64,000 nt of DNA from G963662675 sp963662675. Lineage in GTDB: Bacteria; Bacteroidota; Bacteroidia; Bacteroidales; Prolixibacteraceae. This document shows, one piece after another, positions 1 to 8,197 of the stretch. The stretch is taken from contig CAXXHP010000002.1 of NCBI GenBank assembly GCA_963662675.2, positions 682,001 to 746,000 on the forward strand. The letters are read 5' to 3'. Every line of letters begins with the position of its first letter. Within the stretch, counting starts at the first letter, position 1. A program made the position numbers and the translations under genes. The notes beneath the pieces were generated by a model. The model did not search any database. It had not been told where the DNA came from and saw nothing but the letters and a program-made list of their open reading frames with translations.

Positions 1-1
1 T

Positions 2-610
2 GGAATTAAATTTGAATTTGCAAATCTGGGTGGAGGTATCGGCATTCCATATAAAAGCGAGCACAAGCCAGTTGATCTTCAAAAAGTAAGTGATGGCATC
101 AAAGATAGATATGAGAAATTGATTGTTGCCAATGGGCTTGATCCGATCAAAGTATTTTTCGAATCAGGGCGGGCCATTACAGGGCCATTTGGGTATTTGG
201 TTTCAGAGGTACTCCATGTCAAAGAAACGTATAAAAAATATGCAGGATTAGATTCGTGCATGACCAACCTGATGCGTCCTGCACTTTATGGTGCTTATCA
301 TCATATTACAGTGATGGGTAAAGAAAATCAATCGCATAAATTTCTATATGATGTAACCGGATCGTTGTGTGAGAACAATGACAAGTTTGCGATCAACCGC
401 TTACTGCCGGAAGTTGATCCGGGAGATATTGTTGTGATTCACGATACCGGAGCACACGGTCATTCAATGGGTTTCAACTATAATGGAAAACTTAAGTCTG
501 CGGAGTTGTTGCTTCGTGAGAATGGAGAAGTAGCACAAATACGTCGGGCAGAAACTCTTGAGGATTATTTTGGCACTCTTGATTTTGATGCATTACCGGC
601 ATTTGAATAA
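2..610 (+). CDS. lysA: Diaminopimelate decarboxylase, C-terminal part (5' end outside window)
   Basis: PLP-dependent enzyme for the last step of lysine synthesis (meso-diaminopimelate to lysine and CO2). The frame is open from base 2 and supplies about 202 residues, covering the second half of the TIM barrel and the C-terminal beta domain. The glycine loop NLGGGIGIPY, the ESGR motif that holds the PLP phosphate, the MRPALYGAYH segment and the CEN-ND active-site motif are all visible. The usual GAYG near the C-terminus reads GAHG. An intrinsic terminator follows 22 bases after the stop. The fold III decarboxylase family is certain; the DAP specificity rests on family resemblance. Confidence 0.85.
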   Translation, partial: GIKFEFANLGGGIGIPYKSEHKPVDLQKVSDGIKDRYEKLIVANGLDPIKVFFESGRAITGPFGYLVSEVLHVKETYKKYAGLDSCMTNLMRPALYGAYHHITVMGKENQSHKFLYDVTGSLCENNDKFAINRLLPEVDPGDIVVIHDTGAHGHSMGFNYNGKLKSAELLLRENGEVAQIRRAETLEDYFGTLDFDALPAFE

Positions 611-632
611 TTCGAAATGAAGATATTGAGAG

Positions 633-660
633 CCGGGAATCTTTGATTTCCGGTTTTTTT
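633..660 (+). terminator. Rho-independent terminator of lysA
   Basis: A 9-bp stem (CCGGGAATC / GATTTCCGG, one G-T wobble) with a TTT loop is followed by seven T. It closes the lysA unit, so the next gene needs its own promoter in the 47 bases that follow. Confidence 0.85.
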
Positions 661-695
661 ATTTCAGTAAAAGCCCTAGGATAACTGCCTTTTAG

Positions 696-703
696 TAACT
701 TTG
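696..703 (+). promoter_or_regulatory. Bacteroidetes -7 box ahead of the GT4 gene
   Basis: TAACTTTG matches the TAnnTTTG consensus exactly. It is the only exact match between the lysA terminator and the ATG at 708. No TTG-type -33 element is seen at the usual spacing. The predicted transcription start falls almost on the start codon. Confidence 0.4.
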
Positions 704-707
704 GGGC

Positions 708-1826
708 ATGACGCGGAAACTTAAAATCGGGTTTGATGCCAAGCGAGCATTTCAAAATGCTGCAGGTCTGGGAAATTATAGCCGGAATGCCATGCTTGGG
801 TTAGCTGAACAATTTCCGGGTAACGACTATGTTTTATTTGCGCCCAAAGCCACTCACGAATTGTTTGTTCCTTCCGCAGAATCAAAAATTATATCTCCTT
901 CAAGTATCTGGTGGAAGAGCGTTAGCTCGTTGTGGAGAACATATAAAATTGCAGAGCTTGCAAAGGCCGAAGGGCTGGATGTTTATCATGGGTTGAGTCA
1001 TGAGTTGCCTGCAGGAATCGAGAAAACAGGAATTAAAAGTGTGGTGACAATTCACGACCTTATTTTTTTACGTTTTCCGGAATTATACAAAACAGCTGAC
1101 CGTCGTATCTATTTTAGGAAGTATCGGCATGCTTGCCGGGTGGCTGATAGAATTATCGCCATCAGCCAACAAACAAAACAGGATCTGATTGATTTTTTTC
1201 ATATTGCAGAGGAAAAGATAGAAGTGGTTTATCAGTCCATTAATCCGATCTTTTTTCATAAGAATTCGCAGAATGAGCTGGAGATGACAAGGGCGAAATA
1301 TAAATTGCCAAGAGAATTCATATTAGCTCCGGGAACCATTGAAGCACGGAAGAATTTAGAAAATATTTTTAAAGCGATGGTGAGTGGAGATATCTCAACC
1401 CCGGTTGTGGTCGTTGGGAAAGCAACAAAATATTTGGATGAAATCCAGCCTTTGGCGGATCGTTTGGGGAACAAGCTTATTCTTCTACACACAGTTAATA
1501 ATGGGGAATTGAGTCATCTCTATCAAATGGCAGAGTTGACTGTTTATGCTTCTGTTTTTGAAGGCTTTGGCTTGCCAGTTGCTGAGGCGCAAGCTTGTGG
1601 TTGCCCGGTTGTTACATCCAATATTAGCAGTATGCCTGAAGCTGGAGGAGACGCTGCACATTATGTCGACCCAAGTAGCCCTGATGAAATTGCAGCAGAA
1701 ATTTCAAAGATATTGGAAGATCAATCAATTAAAGAAAAAATGACTGTTCGTGGGCTGAAAAATGCCGAACGTTTTCAACCCGAGAAACAGGCTATTTCAT
1801 TAATGAATACTTATAAAAGATTATAA
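708..1826 (+). CDS. Glycosyltransferase family 4 (GT-B)
   Basis: A 372-residue cytosolic GT-B glycosyltransferase that probably moves a sugar from a nucleotide-sugar donor to a surface or exported glycan. The N-terminus (KIGFDAKRAF, then GLGNYSRN) is typical of GT4 enzymes. The donor-site motif EGFGLPVAEAQACGCPVV near residue 284, followed by SSMPEAGGDAA, contains the E-x7-E signature of retaining GT4 enzymes. There is no signal peptide. The gene ends one base before tsaC, so the two are probably co-transcribed. Acceptor and donor cannot be read from sequence. Confidence 0.85.
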   Translation: MTRKLKIGFDAKRAFQNAAGLGNYSRNAMLGLAEQFPGNDYVLFAPKATHELFVPSAESKIISPSSIWWKSVSSLWRTYKIAELAKAEGLDVYHGLSHELPAGIEKTGIKSVVTIHDLIFLRFPELYKTADRRIYFRKYRHACRVADRIIAISQQTKQDLIDFFHIAEEKIEVVYQSINPIFFHKNSQNELEMTRAKYKLPREFILAPGTIEARKNLENIFKAMVSGDISTPVVVVGKATKYLDEIQPLADRLGNKLILLHTVNNGELSHLYQMAELTVYASVFEGFGLPVAEAQACGCPVVTSNISSMPEAGGDAAHYVDPSSPDEIAAEISKILEDQSIKEKMTVRGLKNAERFQPEKQAISLMNTYKRL

Positions 1827-1827
1827 T

Positions 1828-2391
1828 ATGCATGAGGATATAAAAAAAGCACTAGAAGTGCTTAAAAATGGTGGCGTTATTTTGTACCCCACTGATACAA
1901 TTTGGGGAATAGGCTGCGATGCAACTAATGAAGCTGCAGTGAAACGAGTTTATGAAATTAAAAAGCGTGTTGATTCGAAAAGCATGCTTGTTCTTCTGGA
2001 GAATGTCAACTTTATTGAGCGATATGTAGATGAAGTTCCTGAGATTGCTTATAGCCTGATTGAGGTGACAGACAAGCCAATGACCATCATCTATCCGGAA
2101 GCAAAAAACTTGGCAAAAAATTTAATTGCAGAAGATGGGACGATTGGAATTCGGATTACGGAAGAAGACTTCTCTCGCCAATTAATTCAGCGCTTTAAGA
2201 AGCCTATCGTCTCCACATCAGCCAACATCAGCGGAGAAGCCTCTCCGACTACATTCAATGAAATTGATGAGAAAATAAAAAGTGCGGTAGATTACGTGGT
2301 AAAATTCAGACAAGATGAGTTGGAGCCTGCAAGTCCATCAAGCATTATCAAACTTGGAGTTGGTGGAGAAATTCAAGTTATAAGAGAGTAA
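1828..2391 (+). CDS. tsaC: L-threonylcarbamoyladenylate synthase (YrdC/Sua5 family)
   Basis: Makes threonylcarbamoyl-AMP from threonine, bicarbonate and ATP, the first step of t6A37 tRNA modification. The 187 residues cover only the YrdC domain, with no C-terminal Sua5 extension. The signature YPTDTIWGIGCDA is at residues 20-32, the KR-K-M nucleotide-binding segment follows, and STSANISG lies near residue 130. It starts one base after the glycosyltransferase stop, which suggests translational coupling. Family assignment is firm. Confidence 0.92.
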   Translation: MHEDIKKALEVLKNGGVILYPTDTIWGIGCDATNEAAVKRVYEIKKRVDSKSMLVLLENVNFIERYVDEVPEIAYSLIEVTDKPMTIIYPEAKNLAKNLIAEDGTIGIRITEEDFSRQLIQRFKKPIVSTSANISGEASPTTFNEIDEKIKSAVDYVVKFRQDELEPASPSSIIKLGVGGEIQVIRE

Positions 2392-2432
2392 GAAAATAGT
2401 CTATAAATCCAGAAAAACAACAAATCATCCAT

Positions 2433-2504
2433 TTGTTACCCCAAATGTGTTTCGGAGCAAGTGGATTTATTAATTGAGATCCTGAAACAAGTTCAGGATG
2501 ACAT
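2433..2504 (-). repeat. 72-bp MITE/REP-like palindromic repeat, diverged copy
   Basis: The right half (2476-2502) is a perfect 27-base reverse-complement match to the element at 60057-60128. The left half (GTTACCCC... 2435 onward) matches the other end of that element at about 18 of 25 bases, and both copies are exactly 72 bp. Each contains two hairpins (TCCTGAA/TTCAGGA and a degenerate CCCCGAA/TTCGGGG type) and ends of the form (A/T)TGT(C/T)A...TGACAT. It lies between tsaC and the head-GIN gene and carries no ORF. Confidence 0.75.
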
Positions 2505-2544
2505 TCATTTTTGTCTTTCTGGATTTTTGATTGCTTCTTAACTA

Positions 2545-3264
2545 TTAATATTTCATAACTCCCCCGGAGCCAACAATCGACTGGTCAATTTGGGGGTTCC
2601 CTTTATATTTTACGTCACCCGACCCTGCAACACGAATGTTTAGTGTGCGTTCCGCATATACACTAGCTCCACCCGATCCTGCAATTTTAACCGAAACATC
2701 GTCAGCGGCAAAATCAATTCCTTTAAAATCTCCTGATCCTGAAATAGCAATGCTTAAATCTTCTGTTTTGCCTTTTCCTGTCAGTTCGATGTCGCCACTG
2801 CCCGAAATGGAGGCTTTTAAGCGCTCTGCTTTTAGGTCGTTCAACAAGATGTCTCCACTTCCACTTATGGAAAGAGTTAAGATTCTGGAGCTTATTGCAC
2901 CATCGTTTATGATATCTCCTGAACCTGAAATGGACAGTGCGTCAATCTCTGGCGAAGTAATGTAAATTTCAATTTTCCCGGGGGTGAAATCTTGCCACAT
3001 ATAGTTCTTACTTGGAAAGCGAATGATAAGTTCACGTCCTTTAACCTCCGTAATAATATCTTCCAGAGTAGATTCTTTTGCGACAATCTCTATGGATTGT
3101 TTGTCTCCCTGTTCCAAATATAGCTTGGCCGGAATTCGTAATGATATTTCAGAGAAAGCTCCAACCTTACGATCTTCATTTGCACCGAGGGCAGCAGAAC
3201 TTACGCCAAAAACCAGAAATAAGAGTGCTAGAATTGTTGTTAATCTTGCTTTCATGTTATTCAT
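2545..3264 (-). CDS. Exported head-GIN domain protein (DUF2807)
   Basis: A 239-residue exported protein. An N-terminal signal peptide (hydrophobic LTTILALLFLVFGVSSAALG) precedes a DUF2807 'head GIN' domain. The domain shows at least seven rungs of about 20 residues, each carrying a [SA]GSG[DG] turn (ISGSGDI, IAGSGG, VAGSGD), as in a right-handed beta-helix. The molecular function of the family is unknown; surface or periplasmic binding is usually supposed. A start at 3255 (MKARLTT) is equally possible. It is transcribed alone, convergent with tsaC. Confidence 0.85.
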   Translation of the reverse strand: MNNMKARLTTILALLFLVFGVSSAALGANEDRKVGAFSEISLRIPAKLYLEQGDKQSIEIVAKESTLEDIITEVKGRELIIRFPSKNYMWQDFTPGKIEIYITSPEIDALSISGSGDIINDGAISSRILTLSISGSGDILLNDLKAERLKASISGSGDIELTGKGKTEDLSIAISGSGDFKGIDFAADDVSVKIAGSGGASVYAERTLNIRVAGSGDVKYKGNPQIDQSIVGSGGVMKY

Positions 3265-3350
3265 GTGTTTTTGTTTTCAGTTAATGTTTTTTGCACTTAC
3301 TTTAGAAAGACGTGTACCTACAGGAAACGTTGCATTGTGAGTGAAATTGT

Positions 3351-3884
3351 TTAATTCAAGTCAAATATACCTTGAGGGCATTCGAGTTCTATTTCTTGCT
3401 TTTCTTCATCAATTCTCACTAGAAAATCTTCATTAAAAGGGATTAATATTTCTTGACCTTTGTATTTTAGTTGAAATATCAGGTTGCCGGAATAATCATC
3501 CACTCGCTCAACCGAGCCGATCAGTCCGATTTTTGTGTCGAACAGTTGATAGCCCACAAGTGCATGTAATGAAAGTTCTGCGTCTTCAATTAGAATATCT
3601 TCCTGTTTTAGATAAACAGAAAGCCCGCATATTTTTCGAGCCTGAATGTCATCCTCAATCCAGTCGAAGTGGAGAAGAGCTGTTTCGTTAGAGCGGAACC
3701 TGATCCCTTCAGCTTGAAGAAAGTACGGGACCAAAAGCCCATCTATTTCAAGAAAGAAAATAGGCTCTTCTTCAACACTTGCGGCATATCCCGGTTCTAG
3801 CTGTAAAACAACTTCTCCTTGAATTCCATGAGGTTTTTGGAGGTAGCCAATTTTTTGGCATTCATCTTTTGGTATGGTTTCCAT
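3351..3884 (-). CDS. rimM: Ribosome maturation factor RimM
   Basis: A 177-residue 16S rRNA processing factor that binds S19 during maturation of the 30S head. The N-terminal beta-barrel begins at IGYLQKPHGIQGEV, the classic RimM opening (GxxxxxHGxxGxV). The C-terminal PRC-barrel contains LVGYQLFDTKIGLIGSVERVDDYSGN, with both halves of the expected length. It lies divergent from ileS, with 296 bases between them. The C-terminus LECPQGIFDLN resembles the usual ..PEGLLDLN ending. No rpsP or trmD is next to it, unlike the E. coli arrangement. Confidence 0.93.
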   Translation of the reverse strand: METIPKDECQKIGYLQKPHGIQGEVVLQLEPGYAASVEEEPIFFLEIDGLLVPYFLQAEGIRFRSNETALLHFDWIEDDIQARKICGLSVYLKQEDILIEDAELSLHALVGYQLFDTKIGLIGSVERVDDYSGNLIFQLKYKGQEILIPFNEDFLVRIDEEKQEIELECPQGIFDLN

Positions 3885-4136
3885 TCAAGCAAAAATAGGA
3901 AAAAGAGTATGATTTTGTACTGCTTTAGTTTTCGATTTTTAATTGAGATGAAATGTGGGCGTTAAAAATTGAAAAGTAGGGAACAGCTAGATAAGCCATG
4001 ACTTCTTCAAAGTTTGTCTTCTGCTACTACATCAAGTATTCCCAGAAGTTTAAAGAAAAACAATAAAGGCAATTAACAGGAAACTCAAATGTTAATCCCT
4101 TGTATATGTATAGGTCTCCTGTACTTAAAAATTTTC

Positions 4137-4144
4137 TATATTTG
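4137..4144 (+). promoter_or_regulatory. -7 box of the ileS promoter
   Basis: TATATTTG fits TAnnTTTG exactly and lies 36 bases before the ATG at 4181. No TTG is found about 20 bases upstream. It lies inside the first 15 codons of the longest reading frame (from 4100), which argues that translation starts at 4181. Confidence 0.5.
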
Positions 4145-4180
4145 TACACTTTTACAAAATACGTCAAAATTAGGATTCCG

Positions 4181-7100
4181 ATGAGCGATAAATTCCGCGA
4201 ATACAAGCAGTTAGATCTTTCCCAAATCAATAAGGATGTGTTGGAAAGTTGGGAGGCAAATGATACCTTTCATAAAAGTATTTCAACACGGGAAGGAAAC
4301 CCGACTTTTGTTTTTTATGAAGGGCCACCCTCAGCCAACGGAATGCCAGGTATTCATCATGTGATGGCTCGGGCCATAAAAGACACGTTTTGTCGCTATA
4401 AAACGATGAAGGGCTTTCGTGTTCATCGAAAAGCAGGCTGGGACACACACGGGTTGCCTGTTGAACTGAGTGTTGAAAAATCGCTTGGAATTACAAAAGA
4501 GGATATTGGGACAAAGATTACTGTAGAGGAATATAACTCTGCTTGCCGCCGCGAGGTTATGAAATATACCAAAGAGTGGGAAGAATTGACCCGTAAAATG
4601 GGATATTGGGTGAATATGGACGATCCATATATCACTTACGATAACCGTTACATTGAATCGGTTTGGTGGTTATTGAAGCAGCTTTTCAATAAAGGGTTAT
4701 TATATAAAGGGTATACTATTCAGCCTTATTCTCCTGCTGCCGGAACAGGATTAAGCTCACACGAACTAAATCAACCAGGCTGCTACCAAGATGTGAAAGA
4801 TACAACTGCTGTAGCTCAGTTTGCCGTTATTCGAGATGAGAATTCAGAGTTTTTATATGAAGGAGTAGATACACCACTTGCCTTTCTGGCTTGGACAACT
4901 ACACCTTGGACACTTCCTTCAAACACTGCGTTGTGCGTTGGCTCAAAAATTACATATGTGAAGGTGAAAACCTTCAACCCATATACCGGAGACCCGTCAA
5001 CGGTGATTCTGGCAAAAGATCTATTAAATGCACATTTCAACCCAAAGAATGCTGAATTGGCATTTGATGAATATAAACAAGGCGATAAAAAAATTCCTTT
5101 TGAGGTATTAGGAGAATGTTCTGGGGAAGAATTGGCAGGCATAAAATATGAGCAACTTATTAATTGGGTAAAACCCAATGGAGATGCTTTTCGTGTTATT
5201 ACAGGTGATTTTGTAACGACTGCCGACGGAACCGGAATTGTACACATCGCCCCAACCTTTGGTGCCGATGATGACCGCGTTGCCAAGCAAAATGGGATTG
5301 CCCCACTATTAGTTACGGATCAGGAAGAAAAACCACAGCCTCTTGTTGATAAGTCCGGCCGCTTCTTTTTGATTGGGAAGATGGATGCGGCTTTTGTCGG
5401 ATCAAATGTGAATACCGAAAGCTATGCTGAGTTTAGTGGACGTTTCGTGAAGAATGCTTACGATGAGGATTTAGGGGAAGATGATTCAACAGTAGATGTT
5501 GATATTGCCGTTATGTTGAAAAAGGAGAACAAAGCCTTCAAAGTAGAAAAGCATGAACATAGCTATCCGCATTGTTGGCGTACCGATAAGCCGGTATTAT
5601 ATTATCCAATGGACAGTTGGTTCATCCGCACTACTGCCGTAAAAGAAAAATTAATAGCCTTAAATAATACGATTAACTGGAAGCCGCAATCAACCGGAAC
5701 TGGACGTTTTGGAAATTGGCTCGAAAATTTGGTTGATTGGAACCTTAGCCGTTCTCGTTATTGGGGAACACCTCTTCCAATTTGGCGCACCGAAGATGGT
5801 TTGCAAACAAAATGCTTTGGCTCTGTTGAGGAGTTGATGATTGAGATTGAGAAAGCTGTAGCCGTTGGCGTAATGGATAAAAACCCATATGAAGGGTTTA
5901 ACGTTGGGGAATATAATTCAGAGAACTACGAAAAGATAGATTTGCACCGTCCGTATGTAGACGATATTGTATTGGTAGCTGAGAATGGAGAGAAAATGTT
6001 TCGTGAACCAGACTTAATTGATGTTTGGTTCGATTCGGGCGCAATGCCATATGCTCAAAATCATTATCCATTTGAGAATAAAGAAAAATATAACCCGGCT
6101 CAGGGTAAAGGCGTATTTCCTGCTGATTTTATAGCCGAAGGTGTTGATCAAACCCGTGGATGGTTCTTTACGTTGCATGCTATTGCTAGTATGATTGATG
6201 AGTCAGTAGCGTTTAAGAATATTATTTCGAATGGTTTAGTCCTCGATAAAAAAGGCAATAAAATGTCGAAACGTTTGGGCAATGCTACTGATCCGTTTGA
6301 GACTATTGAAAAATACGGTTCTGACCCATTGCGCTGGTATATGCTAACAAATTCACAACCTTGGGATAATTTGAAATTTGATGAAGGTGGAATTGATGAG
6401 GTGCGCCGAAAATTCTTTGGAACACTTTATAATACATACAATTTCTTTGCGCTATATGCCAATATTGATGGCTTTAAATATCAGGAGGAAGAAATTCCAG
6501 TTGGCGAACGTCCTGAGCTTGACCGCTGGATTATTTCATTGCTTAATTCGCTGATTAAGGAAGTGGATGAGAGCTTGGATGCCTATGAGCCAACACGGGC
6601 TGGGCGTATCATTTCTGAATTTGTGAATGAAAACCTGAGCAATTGGTTTGTACGCTTAAGTCGTAAACGTTTCTGGGGGGGAGAGTACGACCAAGATAAG
6701 ATCTCTGCCTATCAGACTCTTTATACTTGTCTGGCAACAGTTGCTAAACTTTCTGCGCCACTCGCTCCGTTTTATGCCGACTTGCTTTATTCCGATTTGA
6801 ATAAACTTACCGGCAAGGAGACTGATCAAAGTGTACATTTGGCTGAATTCCCAAGTGTAAATCAGGTCTTTATTGATAAAGACCTTGAGCAGAAAATGAA
6901 TATTGCACAACGTGCTTCTTCCATGGTGTTGAGTTTACGACGGAAAGAAAAATTGAAAGTTCGCCAACCACTTGCGAAAATTATGGTTCCGGTATTAAAT
7001 GACCAGTTTAAGCATCAATTTGAGGCAATGGAAGGTATCATCCTTTCTGAAGTAAATGTGAAGGAAGTTGAATATTTGATCGACACAGAAGGTATTATTA

Positions 7101-7633
7101 AAAAGAAAATAAAGCCAAACTTTAAAACTTTGGGCCCTAAATACGGTAAAATCATGAAACAGATTGCCGGGGTTGTTGCAAAGTTCAGTCAGAATGATAT
7201 TTCAGAACTGGAAAAAAACGAGCAATGTTCATTGATTGTTGAAAATCAAGATGTCTCGCTTTCATTGGCAGATGTGGAAATTACAACAGAAGATATCCCC
7301 GGATGGTTGGTTGCTTCTGAAGGTGAGTTGACCATTGCCTTGGATATTAACGTGACTGAGGATTTGAAACAAGAAGGGATTGCACGTGAGTTTGTCAATA
7401 AAATACAAAACATTAGAAAAGACAGTAATTTTGAAGTGACTGATCGCGTAACATTGAAGATTGTAAAAAACGACTTTTATAATGAGTCCGTAAAAATCTT
7501 CAAAAATTATATTTGTAATCAGACGTTAGCTGAGGAATTAATTCTTGTGGATAATTTGGAAAGCGGACAGGGGACTGTTGTCGAAATTGATCAAAATAAT
7601 GAGGCAATAATCTTGGTCGAAAAAAAGAATTAA
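4181..7633 (+). CDS. ileS: Isoleucyl-tRNA synthetase with a GXHH active-site motif
   Basis: Charges tRNA-Ile with isoleucine. The 1150 residues match the long, eukaryote-like IleRS2 type. The Rossmann catalytic core opens with FYEGPPSANGMPGIHH; the HIGH position reads GIHH (residues 57-60), so the first histidine is glycine and the third position is histidine. KMSKR is intact at residues 694-698. The CP1 editing domain contains the conserved LAWTTTPWTLPSN threonine-rich stretch and the GTGIVHIAP region. An anticodon-binding domain and long C-terminal extension follow. The reading frame is open from 4100, but the -7 box at 4137 and the typical N-terminus MSDKFREYKQLDL favour 4181. Confidence 0.95.
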   Translation: MSDKFREYKQLDLSQINKDVLESWEANDTFHKSISTREGNPTFVFYEGPPSANGMPGIHHVMARAIKDTFCRYKTMKGFRVHRKAGWDTHGLPVELSVEKSLGITKEDIGTKITVEEYNSACRREVMKYTKEWEELTRKMGYWVNMDDPYITYDNRYIESVWWLLKQLFNKGLLYKGYTIQPYSPAAGTGLSSHELNQPGCYQDVKDTTAVAQFAVIRDENSEFLYEGVDTPLAFLAWTTTPWTLPSNTALCVGSKITYVKVKTFNPYTGDPSTVILAKDLLNAHFNPKNAELAFDEYKQGDKKIPFEVLGECSGEELAGIKYEQLINWVKPNGDAFRVITGDFVTTADGTGIVHIAPTFGADDDRVAKQNGIAPLLVTDQEEKPQPLVDKSGRFFLIGKMDAAFVGSNVNTESYAEFSGRFVKNAYDEDLGEDDSTVDVDIAVMLKKENKAFKVEKHEHSYPHCWRTDKPVLYYPMDSWFIRTTAVKEKLIALNNTINWKPQSTGTGRFGNWLENLVDWNLSRSRYWGTPLPIWRTEDGLQTKCFGSVEELMIEIEKAVAVGVMDKNPYEGFNVGEYNSENYEKIDLHRPYVDDIVLVAENGEKMFREPDLIDVWFDSGAMPYAQNHYPFENKEKYNPAQGKGVFPADFIAEGVDQTRGWFFTLHAIASMIDESVAFKNIISNGLVLDKKGNKMSKRLGNATDPFETIEKYGSDPLRWYMLTNSQPWDNLKFDEGGIDEVRRKFFGTLYNTYNFFALYANIDGFKYQEEEIPVGERPELDRWIISLLNSLIKEVDESLDAYEPTRAGRIISEFVNENLSNWFVRLSRKRFWGGEYDQDKISAYQTLYTCLATVAKLSAPLAPFYADLLYSDLNKLTGKETDQSVHLAEFPSVNQVFIDKDLEQKMNIAQRASSMVLSLRRKEKLKVRQPLAKIMVPVLNDQFKHQFEAMEGIILSEVNVKEVEYLIDTEGIIKKKIKPNFKTLGPKYGKIMKQIAGVVAKFSQNDISELEKNEQCSLIVENQDVSLSLADVEITTEDIPGWLVASEGELTIALDINVTEDLKQEGIAREFVNKIQNIRKDSNFEVTDRVTLKIVKNDFYNESVKIFKNYICNQTLAEELILVDNLESGQGTVVEIDQNNEAIILVEKKN

Positions 7634-7747
7634 CAATAAATGAAGGTATGTTTAACGAACTGTCTCAATTCAAAATATTTTTCTAATTTAGAATCCGAAT
7701 GGAATTTCATTCTGGTTGCTTGAGAAATGGATATAAATTTTTAGGTT

Positions 7748-8125
7748 ATGGGCGAAAAAAACAGATACTCAGATGCTGAATTAGTTGAGTTCAAGGAACT
7801 TATATTAGATAAGCTTGCTAAAGCTCAAGCAGATTATGAGCTGTATAGAAATTCAATTACACTTAGCGATGGTAACGATATTCAAGATACTTCTCCAACA
7901 TTTAAAGTATTAGAAGAAGGTGCTGCAACATTATCAAAGGAAGAGGCAGGGAAATTGGCTCAGCGTCAGTTAAAATTTATTCAGCATTTACAAGCCGCTA
8001 TGGTTCGAATTGAGAATAAAACATACGGAATTTGTCGGGAAACCGGGAAATTGATATCAAAAGAAAGGTTACGTGCAGTGCCTCATGCCACTCTGAGTAT
8101 GGATGCGAAGATGAATCAAAAGTAA
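7748..8125 (+). CDS. DksA/TraR-family regulator lacking the zinc cysteines
   Basis: A 125-residue protein of the DksA/TraR family, whose members insert a coiled coil into the RNA polymerase secondary channel. The N-terminal two thirds are helical and charged, with a DG-D-I-QDTSP tip (residues 41-50). The C-terminal domain aligns with the C4 zinc finger (YGICRETGKLI...RLRAVPHATLS), but only Cys96 remains; the other three ligand positions are Thr99, Pro112 and Thr115. Partial Cys loss occurs elsewhere in the family. An intrinsic terminator follows, then lspA. The family call is solid; the regulatory role is inferred. Confidence 0.85.
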   Translation: MGEKNRYSDAELVEFKELILDKLAKAQADYELYRNSITLSDGNDIQDTSPTFKVLEEGAATLSKEEAGKLAQRQLKFIQHLQAAMVRIENKTYGICRETGKLISKERLRAVPHATLSMDAKMNQK

Positions 8126-8145
8126 ATGAATAACCAGATAATATT

Positions 8146-8182
8146 AAATGATTGGTAGTGAGTTCTTCCAATCATTTTTTTT
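8146..8182 (+). terminator. Rho-independent terminator between the dksA-like gene and lspA
   Basis: AAATGATTGG and CCAATCATTT form a 10-bp stem with a 12-base loop, followed by T residues to 8182. The T run ends 16 bases before the lspA start codon, leaving no room for a promoter downstream of it. Confidence 0.8.
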
Positions 8183-8197
8183 GAAATTATATTGATC

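Noticed and set aside
2636..2965. Long plus-strand open frames opposite the head-GIN gene
   Set aside because: They arise from the repetitive Gly-Ser-Gly-Asp codons of the real gene read backwards.
4100..4180. 27-codon N-terminal extension of IleRS
   Set aside because: It contains the exact -7 box at 4137-4144, and the extra residues do not resemble the IleRS start; MSDKFREYKQ at 4181 does.
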